The translations under genes were made by a program, and so were the position numbers. The notes under the pieces were generated by a model. The model saw nothing but the letters and a program-made list of their open reading frames with translations. It did no database searches and was not told the DNA's origin. From positions 1 through 34,197 of the IMG/VR virus record IMGVR_UViG_3300028590_000063: a DNA stretch of 34,197 nucleotides. One strand, given 5' to 3'. Numbering within the stretch: the first letter of the stretch is position 1; each line of letters opens with the position of its first letter. This DNA is from a virus. Below, piece after piece: positions 13,232-21,488 of this stretch.

Positions 13232-14881
13232 ATGGCCGGCAACAACGAAAAAGGAAAGGCGGTACTCGCTCAGTTCGCAAAGCTCAAGGAAATCCGCACT
13301 CCCCTTGATCAAGAGTACAAGGAGTGCTACGACTACACGAAGCCCAGCCTAGGCGTCGGCTTCCAAGACACAGAAGTTGGCATCACGGGGGCGCAGAACA
13401 GCAAGGCCAAGCAAGCTCAGCTGTTCACCACCACTGCGACAGAAGCAGTGCGCATGCTCTCAAGCTCGGTGTTGTCTTCGATGACACCTTCCAACAACCG
13501 TTGGTTTGACCTGGCTGCGCCGCTCTTCGACGGCGAAGAACTTCCGCAAGACGCCAAGGAGTGGTTGGAGAACGCAGCGGCGTACATCCACACAATGATT
13601 CACGCTTCCAACTACGACAGTGAAGCGATTGAGTTCATGAACCACTTGATGATCGCTGGCATGGCGGGCATCTACGTGGAGATCAAGAACGGTAAATACC
13701 ACTTCCAGACTTGGCCGCTCAATCACCTCTACTGCCAGGAGACGCTGAATCAGGGCTACATCGATACGGTGTACAGACAGTTCCAGTTCACGGCGCAGCA
13801 AGCGGTGGTGGAGTTCGGCTTGGACAAGCTCCCGCAGAACATTCAGGACTGCTACAGGAACAATGAGAACGATCCAAAAAAGTTCGTCTTCGTCGTAGCC
13901 ATCCGCCCTCGCATCGTCAAAGGCAAGCAGGCTGCTGGCAGCACGCAGAAGAACCTACCTTGGGAATCTCTGTGGGTGGCGCAGTGCGGCAGCATCGTGC
14001 GGGAGTCAGGCTTCAATGAAATGCCTGTCATCGTGCCACGCTGGGAGAAGATTCCAGACACGGACTACGCGCGCGGCCCGGTAAGTGCGGTGCTGCCTGA
14101 TATCAAGTCACTGAACAAGATCAACGAGAACGTCTTGCTCAACATGGACATGCACATCACTGGCATGTTCAAGATCAAAGACGATGGAACGATCAACCCG
14201 AACACCATCAAGTTCGGGGCACGCCGTGTCTTCCCTGTAAACAACATGGAGGACATTCAGCCGTTGAAGGCTGGGGGCGATATCAACTTCGCCACTGAGC
14301 AGATTTCAAGACTAGAAGCCAGCATTCGTAGTGGACTACTTGCGGATCAGCTTGGGCCTACCGAGAAGGCGATCAGCACAGCAACTGAAGTTCACACGCG
14401 CAATGCCAGCGTGAGACAGATTCTTGGCCCGATCTTCGCCCGCTTGCAGTCTGAACTCACTACGCACCTCGTCACTCGCTGCTTTGGCTTGGCGGCAAGA
14501 GCGAACCTGCTTGCACCTATGCCGGACTCCTTGATTGACGCACTGCGTTCTGGCACCCAAGAGCTTGAGATTGGCTACAGCAGCCCGCTCGCACGCGCAC
14601 AGAAGGCTCAGGAACTACAAGCTGTTGAGGACGTGACTAAGAGGGTTCTAGAGCTTTCGACTGTAAAGCCCGAAGTGCTGGACTTCTTGAACCTCGACAA
14701 GGTGGCACAGAAGTTCGGGGACCTAGTGGGCATCGACCCTGGTTTGATGAACGACGAATCGGCTGTCAAAAAGATCCGTCTGCAGCGCCAAAAGCAGCAG
14801 GAAGCAGGGGCGGCCGCGCAGGCTCAACTAGCCATCCAGCAAGCACAAGCTGCGCAGCCAGTGCCCGAAGCAACGATGTAG
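13232..14881 (+). CDS. Portal protein (head-tail connector, T7 gp8-like)
   Basis: The 549-residue product matches the podovirus head-to-tail connector family in length and pattern. It has a helical N-terminus with a YKECYDYTKP segment, RMLSSSVLSSMTPSNNRWF near residue 70, the conserved MPVIVPRWEK ... YARGPVSAVLPDIKSLN block (about 265-300), and a Gln/Ala-rich helical C-terminus. Portals form the dodecameric ring at one capsid vertex through which DNA is packaged and ejected. It begins directly after the stop of the preceding gene and ends before GATAAATA site 7. Confidence 0.93.
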   Translation: MAGNNEKGKAVLAQFAKLKEIRTPLDQEYKECYDYTKPSLGVGFQDTEVGITGAQNSKAKQAQLFTTTATEAVRMLSSSVLSSMTPSNNRWFDLAAPLFDGEELPQDAKEWLENAAAYIHTMIHASNYDSEAIEFMNHLMIAGMAGIYVEIKNGKYHFQTWPLNHLYCQETLNQGYIDTVYRQFQFTAQQAVVEFGLDKLPQNIQDCYRNNENDPKKFVFVVAIRPRIVKGKQAAGSTQKNLPWESLWVAQCGSIVRESGFNEMPVIVPRWEKIPDTDYARGPVSAVLPDIKSLNKINENVLLNMDMHITGMFKIKDDGTINPNTIKFGARRVFPVNNMEDIQPLKAGGDINFATEQISRLEASIRSGLLADQLGPTEKAISTATEVHTRNASVRQILGPIFARLQSELTTHLVTRCFGLAARANLLAPMPDSLIDALRSGTQELEIGYSSPLARAQKAQELQAVEDVTKRVLELSTVKPEVLDFLNLDKVAQKFGDLVGIDPGLMNDESAVKKIRLQRQKQQEAGAAAQAQLAIQQAQAAQPVPEATM

Positions 14882-14905
14882 CCTCGGATGCGTCGCATCT
14901 CCCGG

Positions 14906-14927
14906 TGATTTCGATAAATAGAAGTCA
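14906..14927 (+). promoter_or_regulatory. GATAAATA motif, site 7, as the exact loop of a hairpin
   Basis: TGATTTC (14906-14912) and GAAGTCA (14921-14927) pair over 7 positions (one G-U) and leave exactly GATAAATA (14913-14920) as the loop. The motif lies 35 nt before ATG 14948. The ribosome binding site AAAGGAG lies just outside the hairpin. Confidence 0.65.
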
Positions 14928-14947
14928 ACAACAAAGGAGATGCCCGC

Positions 14948-15193
14948 ATGCCGGACAACATCGAAAGACAAAAACTCCCCTACCTCTACCACGACGTGTT
15001 CAACAAGAACGCTGCAGGCATTGCCGTGCTTGATCACCTGTGGTCGCAGTTCATGGATCAACCCGCAAGACACCCACTTGATGCGCTCAATCTAGCGTAC
15101 CGAGAGGGACAGCGATCGGTCATCACCTTCATACAACTGCAACGCGATCGCCTAGAACGCGAAGCACAACAACAAGAAGGAAATGAAGAATGA
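14948..15193 (+). CDS. Hypothetical protein between portal and scaffold, 81 residues
   Basis: A small charged protein with a helical second half, starting MPDNIERQKLPYLYHDVF. AAAGGAG lies upstream. Its stop overlaps the ATG of the scaffold gene by 4 nt. The location in the head-assembly cluster suggests a minor head or assembly role. No family recognised. Confidence 0.65.
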   Translation: MPDNIERQKLPYLYHDVFNKNAAGIAVLDHLWSQFMDQPARHPLDALNLAYREGQRSVITFIQLQRDRLEREAQQQEGNEE

Positions 15194-15948
15194 GCGATCA
15201 AGCAACCACACCAGAAACCAGTGCCCCAGCAGAGGACACGAGCGTTGACACCACCTCAGCGCCTGCGCAAGAGAACGCAGCCAAGGACGCCGCTGCACCA
15301 GAAGCTCCGAAGACTGAAGCGAAGCCTGACAAGGACTCCATGGCCAAGTTCCGAAACGCGGATGGGTCACTCAACGCAGAACGGTTAGCGAAGAGCTACG
15401 AGAACCTAGAGAAGCGGTTTGGCAGCAAGCCCAACATTCCAGCAGCATCGGCAGAAGAGTACGAGTGGCAGGCTCCTGAAAACGGCGTTGAACTCGACGA
15501 TGAAGGCCTAGCAGCATTCAAGACCGAAGCCCTTGAGCAGGGATTCACCACAAAGCAATACCAGTTCCTCATGAATCGCTACAACGACGTTGTTGTAGGC
15601 ATCAGAGACGCTGGGCCGACCGCTGACAAGGCTGAAAAGGTGCTCAAAGCTGAATGGGGTAACGCCTACGCGCAGCAGCTCAAGAACGCTTCGACGGGCT
15701 TTGACGTGTTCGCGCCGTCAGATGCCAACCGCGACGATCCGGTATGGAATCACCCAGCAGTGCTGAAGCTCCTTGCACGCATAGGTTCAGAGGTCACTGA
15801 AGACAGCATCGAACCCAAGGGCAACGCAGCAGGAGGGGGAGGCGAAAGCGTGCAGGCTCAAATCGATGCACTTCGTGGCAGCGCCGACTACTGGAAGCCA
15901 GAGAACCAGGCCAAGGTACTCAAACTCTACGAGAAGCTGTCTAAATGA
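15190..15948 (+). CDS. Capsid scaffolding protein
   Basis: The 252-residue, strongly acidic product has a low-complexity Ala/Glu/Pro N-terminus (1-50), then FRNADGSLNAERLAKSYENLEKRFG and a helical C-terminal half ending in ALRGSADYWKPENQAKVLKLYEKL. This is the layout of podovirus scaffolds, which sit inside the procapsid and leave on maturation. It lies between the portal and major capsid genes, as expected. It overlaps its upstream neighbour, and its stop overlaps the next ATG. Confidence 0.85.
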   Translation: MSDQATTPETSAPAEDTSVDTTSAPAQENAAKDAAAPEAPKTEAKPDKDSMAKFRNADGSLNAERLAKSYENLEKRFGSKPNIPAASAEEYEWQAPENGVELDDEGLAAFKTEALEQGFTTKQYQFLMNRYNDVVVGIRDAGPTADKAEKVLKAEWGNAYAQQLKNASTGFDVFAPSDANRDDPVWNHPAVLKLLARIGSEVTEDSIEPKGNAAGGGGESVQAQIDALRGSADYWKPENQAKVLKLYEKLSK

Positions 15949-16124
15949 AAGCTCCTCAAGATACTTCCAAGTCCGACATTGAGCTAGCAGTAGACGAAGG
16001 CGAGCGACGCTACGTAGAGCGCGTCATGAATGCCTACAGTGAGATCGGCTCCATCACCCGCACTGCTCAGCTCATGCGATTGAGCGCAGAGGATGTGAAA
16101 GCCGTTGTGGAGGCGCATTCATGA
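15945..16124 (+). CDS. Small helix-turn-helix-like protein, 59 residues
   Basis: The ATG overlaps the scaffold stop (ATGA) and the TGA overlaps the next ATG, so it is tightly coupled on both sides. The C-terminal half (ERVMNAYSEIGSITRTAQLM then SAEDVKAVV) looks like a helix-turn-helix of the kind in small phage DNA-binding or terminase-small-like proteins. No fuller assignment is possible. Confidence 0.6.
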   Translation: MKAPQDTSKSDIELAVDEGERRYVERVMNAYSEIGSITRTAQLMRLSAEDVKAVVEAHS

Positions 16125-16288
16125 GCAAGCGCACTCCAATTCGCAACGTGCACACAGGTGACTGGCTCAAGTCCAAAGCACCTACCGACGACTACCGAGA
16201 AGGATGGGACCGCATCTTCGGGCAGAAGCCACTCCAAGAGAGACAGCGGCCATCACCCGGACCAAACATACCCACCAAACCGACGTAA
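16121..16288 (+). CDS. Hypothetical protein, 55 residues
   Basis: The product begins MSKRTPIRNVHTGDWLKSKAP and ends in a Pro-rich tail. It is basic and probably unstructured at the C-terminus. It is the last gene of the scaffold unit and is followed at once by a strong terminator, which isolates the capsid gene as its own unit. Not recognised. Confidence 0.55.
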   Translation: MSKRTPIRNVHTGDWLKSKAPTDDYREGWDRIFGQKPLQERQRPSPGPNIPTKPT

Positions 16289-16293
16289 CCAAC

Positions 16294-16319
16294 AAAGCGC
16301 CTTTTCAGGCGCTTTTTTT
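16294..16319 (+). terminator. Rho-independent terminator before the capsid unit
   Basis: AAAGCGCC (16294-16301) pairs with GGCGCTTT (16308-16315), and T7 (16313-16319) ends the run. A new GATAAATA motif begins 9 nt later, so transcription probably ends and restarts here. Confidence 0.9.
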
Positions 16320-16327
16320 GTGCCTTT

Positions 16328-16335
16328 GATAAATA
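16328..16335 (+). promoter_or_regulatory. GATAAATA motif, site 8 (capsid unit)
   Basis: An exact GATAAATA directly after the terminator at 16294-16319. The capsid ATG is 147 nt downstream, an exception to the usual 29-35 nt, so the capsid mRNA would have a long leader with the palindrome CTGAAGTTCAG (16340-16350). Only a weak flanking stem (TGCCT/AGGCA) is seen. Confidence 0.6.
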
Positions 16336-16474
16336 TTTTCTGAAGTTCAGGCAGACCCCGGACAAGTCGTCAGACCCCACTCAGTTTGCACCTGATATCA
16401 GGCCCTCCGTTCGAGAGACAAGCACCAAGAAAGGATTTCAAAACAACAAAAAGACCCGGGGAGGGAACAAAAAA

Positions 16475-17290
16475 ATGTCCGCATCACTAACAGCAGCATT
16501 TAACAAGAAGTATTCAGACGATGTAACTCACCTAGCATCACAAAAGCAGTCCAAGTTCATGGACAACGTCCGCGTTCATCGCGGCGTCGAAGGAAGCACA
16601 TATGACTTCCACAAGATGGCAGGCCTAGCGGCTGCCACACGCGCGTCCGGTTCATCCGCAGAAGTTACAGGACTCGACGCAACATCTACAGTGGCAACAG
16701 CAACGCTAGCCGACTTCGAAGTGCCGATCTACGCACAGAAGTTCGACATGCTCAAGACCAACATTGATGCCATCAAGGAGTATCAGGTCGAGACAGTAGC
16801 AGCCATGAACCGCAAGCTCGATGACGTGATCATCGCAGCCATGGCGGCTGGCGCAACAACAACTCTCGCGACTACAGCTGGTGGTCTCACATACGCCAAG
16901 CTCCTTGAAGCAGCCACATTCTTCAATACAAACGACGTTGACGAAGAAGACCGCATCTTCGCGGTGTCGGCCAAGGGCTTGTCTGAGGCACTGAACATTA
17001 CACAGCTGACTTCGAGCGACTACGTTCAGATTCAGTCAATCATGTCTGGCAAGGTTGGTTCTGCCCTTGGCATGAAGTGGGTGCTCAGTACACGTCTTCC
17101 ATTGGCAACATTGGCGCGTACCTGCTTCGCTTACAACAAGAAGGCAGTGGGCTTAGCTGTCGGAAAGGACCTCTCAACAGAGATCAACTACGTCCCGACT
17201 CGCGTGAGCACATTGATCAACACAATCGCGTCCGCTGGCGCAGTTGTTATTGATCCCTTGCAAATCGCCAAGATGACAACAAACGAGTAA
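16475..17290 (+). CDS. Major capsid protein
   Basis: The 271-residue product follows the scaffold and precedes the tail tubular genes. Its start MSASLTAAFNKKYSDDVTHL and the block VPIYAQKFDMLKTNIDAIKE are typical of podovirus-type major capsid proteins, probably with the HK97 fold, although the length is short for T7 gp10. It forms the icosahedral shell. It is a monocistronic unit bounded by a terminator and GATAAATA motif on the left and a terminator on the right, as expected for a very highly expressed gene. GGGAGGG lies about 9 nt before ATG. Confidence 0.88.
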   Translation: MSASLTAAFNKKYSDDVTHLASQKQSKFMDNVRVHRGVEGSTYDFHKMAGLAAATRASGSSAEVTGLDATSTVATATLADFEVPIYAQKFDMLKTNIDAIKEYQVETVAAMNRKLDDVIIAAMAAGATTTLATTAGGLTYAKLLEAATFFNTNDVDEEDRIFAVSAKGLSEALNITQLTSSDYVQIQSIMSGKVGSALGMKWVLSTRLPLATLARTCFAYNKKAVGLAVGKDLSTEINYVPTRVSTLINTIASAGAVVIDPLQIAKMTTNE

Positions 17291-17307
17291 GCACAGCTAC
17301 TCAAGAA

Positions 17308-17331
17308 AAGGCTCCTTCGGGAGCCTTTTTT
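17308..17331 (+). terminator. Rho-independent terminator after the capsid gene
   Basis: AAGGCTCC (17308-17315) pairs with GGAGCCTT (17320-17327) around a TTCG loop, followed by a T-run to 17331. Confidence 0.9.
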
Positions 17332-17352
17332 GTTTGTGCAGCGATACGCCTC

Positions 17353-17393
17353 TCCCCCTGGTTCTCGATAAATACAAAAACGAAACAGGAGGG
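17353..17393 (+). promoter_or_regulatory. GATAAATA motif, site 9, with imperfect hairpin over the ribosome binding site
   Basis: GATAAATA at 17367-17374 lies 34 nt before the ATC start at 17401. CCTGGTTCTCG (17357-17367) can pair with CGAAACAGG (17381-17389) with two single-base bulges, and the outer bases 17353-17355 can pair with 17391-17393. The 3' arm contains AGGAGG (17387-17392), the ribosome binding site. Confidence 0.6.
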
Positions 17394-17400
17394 ACGAGAA

Positions 17401-17961
17401 ATCGCATCACAAGTCCAAATCATAAATTTAGCCCTTGGAAGACTGGGAGCGAATGAAATCACGTCGCTCGTTGAGAACACCGCGGAGCAGCGCTTAGCAG
17501 TCAACGCATGGGACATTGCGCGCCGCGCTTGCCTACGCGATCACACATGGAACTTCGCCACAACGGATGTAGAGCTGAACAAGATTGAGAGCTACACGTC
17601 ATTCGAATACTCCTACGCCTACCAGCTCCCATCAAACAACATTCGGCTCCTCCAGGTCTACGGAAACCCCGTCTACAAGGTCCAAGGGCGCAAGGTTTTA
17701 ACAAACCAGCCGACTTGCAAGATCAAGTACATCGCGGACGCAACGGACACGTCTGAGTGGGACGCCTCGTTCACAGACCTTGTCGCGCAACGCCTCGCAG
17801 CAGACATGGCGTTCGCACTGACCAAGTCGCAGTCAACTGCTGACTCAAATTACTCGATCTATACGCAGAAGCTGAGAACAGCAAAGCACGTTGACTCCAC
17901 TGAGGACGTGCAAGACATGCTGGGCGGAAGCGAGTCCATCTACATCGGCGCTAGGGGCTGA
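17401..17961 (+). CDS. Tail tubular protein A (T7 gp11-like), apparent ATC start
   Basis: The frame from 17401 encodes 186 residues beginning with (I)ASQVQIINLALGRLGANEI, the usual opening of podovirus tail tubular A proteins except that their Met is here an ATC codon. A consensus AGGAGG lies 8 nt upstream, and GATAAATA lies 34 nt upstream as for other genes. The next in-frame ATG is deep inside the gene (the Met of LAADMAF) and no in-frame GTG or TTG precedes it. The frame otherwise is intact to TGA 17959-17961. Explanations are a rare ATC start, a start-loss mutation or a sequence error. The protein forms the gatekeeper ring between portal and tail nozzle. Confidence 0.85.
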   Translation: MASQVQIINLALGRLGANEITSLVENTAEQRLAVNAWDIARRACLRDHTWNFATTDVELNKIESYTSFEYSYAYQLPSNNIRLLQVYGNPVYKVQGRKVLTNQPTCKIKYIADATDTSEWDASFTDLVAQRLAADMAFALTKSQSTADSNYSIYTQKLRTAKHVDSTEDVQDMLGGSESIYIGARG

Positions 17962-17963
17962 GC

Positions 17964-19967
17964 ATGCCCAAGTTAACGCGCTTTCAAACCTCATTTGAGT
18001 TCGGCGAAATCTCCCCTCGCCTACAAGCCCGCGTAGACCTAGCCGCCTACGGCAAGGCTACAAAGACGATGGACAACTGCTACGCCTTCATCCACGGCGG
18101 AGCCACCAAGCGAAGAGGAACGCTGTTCATAGGTCCCTTGTTCAACGAAGCCCAAGCAGGCCGCTTCATCCCCTTCGTGTACAGCAACACCAGAACTTTC
18201 ATGCTGGTGTTCAACGGTGGCAAGTTGGAATTTCTAAGGCAACAGCAGTTCGTTGAGGCATCACCAGGGATTCGCTACCAGCTGACCGTGCCTTACACAG
18301 AGGCTGAGCTGCCATATGTGCAGTACGCGCAGTCCGGCAACACGATGTACCTCGTTCACCCGAACCACAAACCCAAGCTGCTACAACGCATCACAGACGC
18401 GAACTGGACGCTAACCGACATTCCGTTCACCTACAACGCTGTTAGCGATGTGACATTCTCGAATGCGTTCATCACGTTCAAGGTGATCAACGGAAGCAAC
18501 AAGTTCAACGTCGGCGACAAGTTCGTCATCACCACCACAGCGGGCGCAATCACTTCCATTGTTGGTCCGACTTTAGGTGGTGGAACGCCAGCGGCAAACG
18601 GCCAAATATCGGGCGTGGCCTCAATGCCTGGATCAACAACTACTGAGACTTGGACGATCACATGTACGCAGCGCACTGACGCTCGTCAAGAATGGTCTGT
18701 CGTTGGCTCAGTGTCGGGGTCACCAGCCGCCTACTGGAAGACTGGCAACTACCCACAGACAGTCTCGTTCTTTGAACAGCGCTTGTTCTTCGGTGGCTCA
18801 ACACAGTTCCCGCAACACATATGGGGTTCGGGCGCAGGCGACTACCTGAATTTCACTGTGGGCAATCGTGACAACGACGGCGTCATAGTGCAGATCGCGG
18901 GCAACGACTACAACGCGCTCACTCACCTCGTTTCTGCGCGAAGCTTGATGCCGCTGACGAGTTCGACCGAGTTCAGCATGTCCGGTCCATCGAACTACGC
19001 GATCTCGGGTATCAGCTCCAACATCATCAAAGACCACACACGCAACGGCTCCAACCACGTCAAGCCACTTCGCATCGGAAAAGAGGTTGTGTTCCTACAG
19101 CGTGACGCCAAGAAGGTGCGCGCGATCAGCTACTCCGTAACCGAAGACGCGAACATCGCTCCCGACATCACGCTATTTGCAGAGCACCTCACGCGCAAGG
19201 CCAAGTTCACGGACATGGCGTTTGCGGCTGATCCTGACTACATAGCGTGGTTTGTGCGTGCAGACGGCGCACTCTGCTCTCTGACTTTGTCACGCGAGCA
19301 GGACAGCTTGACCGCCTGGGCACAGCACCATACAGACGGAGGATTTGAGTCAGTTGGCACAGTGCCTGATGACACCGCAGACAGCGTCTACTTCATCGTC
19401 AGACGCACAATTGACGGTGTTCAACGTCGTTACGTCGAATACTTCGACTACATCGACAACGGCACCACCACTGATACCTGCTTCTCTGACAGCGCAGTCA
19501 TCTACGACGGCACAGCAACAACGAGCATCACTGGTTTAGATCACCTCGAAGGCAAGACTGTCACAGCAATCGCAGACGGCGTAGTCGTCCCGGACATGGT
19601 TGTCCTCGGCGGCAGCGTTGAACTGGAGTACGAGGCCTCCTACGTCACTTTGGGGCTCCCATACACAGCCACTATTGAGCTACTCGATCCCGAGTTCGGG
19701 GACTCTTCTCAATCCACAGCAGCCAGCGCCAAGGCCGTCGAGGACATTGTTGTTGAGTTTCAAGACACAGTAGGCGCAAACGTCAACGGTGTCGTGATTC
19801 CATTCCGGAGACTAGGCGATCCGCTAGACACAAACATCGCGCCCTACTCCGGCAAGAAGAGCATCAAGGGACTTGGCTGGAGGTCGCCAAACAACATCCT
19901 GATCACGTCCACCACACCAACGCCGTTCACGGTTCTCGGTGTAGTCATTAAGGCGCTAGTGAACTGA
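17964..19967 (+). CDS. Tail tubular protein B (T7 gp12-like nozzle)
   Basis: The 667-residue product opens with FQTSFEFGEISPRLQARVDL and has the GGATKRRGTLFIG segment near residue 47, both hallmark features of the tail-nozzle family found in T7-like phages and prophages. The rest is beta-rich, as expected for the distal tail tube. The start lies 2 nt after the tail tubular A stop. Its TGA overlaps the ATG of the acetyltransferase gene by one base, so they share a message. Confidence 0.92.
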   Translation: MPKLTRFQTSFEFGEISPRLQARVDLAAYGKATKTMDNCYAFIHGGATKRRGTLFIGPLFNEAQAGRFIPFVYSNTRTFMLVFNGGKLEFLRQQQFVEASPGIRYQLTVPYTEAELPYVQYAQSGNTMYLVHPNHKPKLLQRITDANWTLTDIPFTYNAVSDVTFSNAFITFKVINGSNKFNVGDKFVITTTAGAITSIVGPTLGGGTPAANGQISGVASMPGSTTTETWTITCTQRTDARQEWSVVGSVSGSPAAYWKTGNYPQTVSFFEQRLFFGGSTQFPQHIWGSGAGDYLNFTVGNRDNDGVIVQIAGNDYNALTHLVSARSLMPLTSSTEFSMSGPSNYAISGISSNIIKDHTRNGSNHVKPLRIGKEVVFLQRDAKKVRAISYSVTEDANIAPDITLFAEHLTRKAKFTDMAFAADPDYIAWFVRADGALCSLTLSREQDSLTAWAQHHTDGGFESVGTVPDDTADSVYFIVRRTIDGVQRRYVEYFDYIDNGTTTDTCFSDSAVIYDGTATTSITGLDHLEGKTVTAIADGVVVPDMVVLGGSVELEYEASYVTLGLPYTATIELLDPEFGDSSQSTAASAKAVEDIVVEFQDTVGANVNGVVIPFRRLGDPLDTNIAPYSGKKSIKGLGWRSPNNILITSTTPTPFTVLGVVIKALVN

Positions 19968-20422
19968 TGGTGCGCAACGCTGTTTTGGAGGATGTACCTG
20001 CCATGGTGGCTCTTGGCGCGAGGATGCATGGAGAAAGCATCTATGCACCTTTTGACTACTGCGTCGACAAGACGACCAAGCTGTTTGAAACGCTCATTGC
20101 CTGCCCGAGCGTTGGGATTGCACTCGTCTATGAAGTGAAGGGAATTGTTGTCGGCGGCTTCATCGGTACTGTTTCTGAGCACTACTTTGGCTGCGACCTT
20201 CAAGCGTCTGACCTCGCTCTGTTCATTGAACCCGAGCAGCGCAAAGGCAGCGCAGCGGTTCGACTGCTCAAGGCATACATCGAAGAAGCAAAGCTGAGAG
20301 GCGCTGCACAGATCATGCTCGGCAACAGCACTGGCGTCGAGTTTGAGCGTGTTTCCGCACTATTTGAGTCGGTTGGATTCGTGAAGAGGGGCTACGTTTT
20401 CGAGCTTGCGAATGGTGTTTGA
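19967..20422 (+). CDS. GNAT-family N-acetyltransferase
   Basis: This 151-residue single-domain protein shows the GNAT core. A strand VGIALVYEVKGIVVGGFIG is followed by LALFIEPEQRKGSAAVRLL, where Q91-R-K-G-S-A is the acetyl-CoA pyrophosphate loop (Q/R-x-x-G-x-G/A). The C-terminal VSALFESVGFVKRGYVFE is the usual last strand. The substrate is unknown; phage copies may modify a virion or host protein or a small molecule. It is embedded in the tail operon, overlapping the tail tubular B stop and the following cupin-like gene. Confidence 0.9.
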   Translation: MVRNAVLEDVPAMVALGARMHGESIYAPFDYCVDKTTKLFETLIACPSVGIALVYEVKGIVVGGFIGTVSEHYFGCDLQASDLALFIEPEQRKGSAAVRLLKAYIEEAKLRGAAQIMLGNSTGVEFERVSALFESVGFVKRGYVFELANGV

Positions 20423-20942
20423 TCTCACGCTCTTCCAACCAACAAGCAACTTAGCACTCACGGGACCAAGAAGACTGACGCTTGAGCAGTTCCATGCCCT
20501 TCCAGTTCCCTATGAAGTTTCACGCGCACGGTCATTGATCTACGGGCTTGAAGCTTTCATCAACAGCACGATTGACGAAGGTCGAATCAATGAGCACTCC
20601 ATAACCCCTGTGCACCGCTTCGCCAACGGCGTCTACACGCGCGAGCTGACGATGCCAGCGGGAACAATCATCGTAGGGAAGAGGCACGCACAGGAGCACC
20701 TTGTGACCATGATCAAGGGCTTTTGCACCTGCTACACGGAACGCGGCCAAGAAGACCTGTACGGCTTCAACTCCTTCCACTCTCCTGCCGGAGAAAAGCG
20801 CGTTCTCTTCATCCACGAAGAGACAACATGGATCACAACCCACAGAACTAACGCGACAGACCTCGAAGCAGTCGAGAACGATTTGATATTGAAGGAGCAA
20901 TCCCTGATTCCACATAAATACACAAAACAAATTGTGGAGTAA
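20412..20942 (+). CDS. Cupin-like beta-barrel protein in the tail operon
   Basis: The likely start is ATG 20412 inside the end of the acetyltransferase gene; TTG 20406 is an alternative. The 176-residue product has TRELTMPAGTIIVGKRHAQEHLVTMIKGFCTCY, here split for reading as TRELTMPAGTIIVG then KRHAQEHLVTMIKG. The HxxxH with following strand recalls a cupin metal site. Such proteins often follow an acetyltransferase in podovirus-like prophages, and their role in the virion or host takeover is not known to me. GATAAATA-type site 10 lies within its last codons. Confidence 0.65.
   Translation: MVFDLTLFQPTSNLALTGPRRLTLEQFHALPVPYEVSRARSLIYGLEAFINSTIDEGRINEHSITPVHRFANGVYTRELTMPAGTIIVGKRHAQEHLVTMIKGFCTCYTERGQEDLYGFNSFHSPAGEKRVLFIHEETTWITTHRTNATDLEAVENDLILKEQSLIPHKYTKQIVE
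20907..20940 (+). promoter_or_regulatory. CATAAATA motif, site 10, with 8-bp inverted repeat over the ribosome binding site
   Basis: ATTCCACA (20907-20914) pairs with TGTGGAGT (20933-20940) at all 8 positions (one G-U). The motif CATAAATA (20913-20920) straddles the stem-loop boundary, and the 3' arm contains GGAG, the ribosome binding site of the gene at 20946. Distance from motif to ATG is 33 nt. The site lies inside the coding sequence of the cupin-like gene. Confidence 0.6.
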
Positions 20943-20945
20943 GGG

Positions 20946-21476
20946 ATGACATGGATCGCAACAGGAATAACAGTCGCTGGGACGTTGTATGGAGCAGCCT
21001 CGGCAAATTCTTCTGCTAAGGCAGGCGCTGCGCAGTCACGCGTCTCTGGCTTTGCAGCGCAAAAAGAATCCGCGTTAAACGACGCCACAGCGCAGCAGGA
21101 AGCGCTAGACATAAGGCAAGCCGCGCGCGATCAAGCAGACCAGATCAAGCGTTCCGCCATGCAGCGACGCGGTCAAATTCTCGTCGCTCAGTCTGCCTCC
21201 GGTACGGTCCTTGGGGAAGGGTCTGCACAAGCGGCTATGGATCAACTGGAAACGCTCTCTAGCGCAGACGCACTCGTTGCGCTCTACAGCGGGGTAAACG
21301 CGGCTGCATCAAGACGCCACCAAGGCCGTCTCGGTCTACAAGCAGGGAGCGAAAAAGCCTCGGCATTCGGTATGGAAGCGGCTTCTCAGGAAGCCGCTGG
21401 CCAGCGCGCACTTGTCGGCGGGCTCCTTACAGCTGGTGCTCAAGTTGCTGGCGGCTATGTCAAGAGCAAGAAATAA
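20946..21476 (+). CDS. Internal virion protein, T7 gp14-like
   Basis: The 176-residue product begins with a hydrophobic segment (MTWIATGITVAGTLYGAAS), then is Ala/Gln-rich and helical with the conserved-looking RGQILVAQSASGTVLGEGSA, and ends in a glycine-rich segment. Small internal virion proteins of this type are ejected first and insert in the outer membrane during infection. It opens the ejection-protein unit, followed by the two large internal proteins in T7 order. Confidence 0.82.
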   Translation: MTWIATGITVAGTLYGAASANSSAKAGAAQSRVSGFAAQKESALNDATAQQEALDIRQAARDQADQIKRSAMQRRGQILVAQSASGTVLGEGSAQAAMDQLETLSSADALVALYSGVNAAASRRHQGRLGLQAGSEKASAFGMEAASQEAAGQRALVGGLLTAGAQVAGGYVKSKK

Positions 21477-21488
21477 GAAGGAGCCAAC

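Noticed and set aside
16305-16335. GATAAATA as an ordinary sigma-70 -10 box
   Set aside because: The hexamers 17 bp upstream of this and other copies are unrelated to TTGACA and to each other, and conservation spans 8 bases, more like a T4-type late core.
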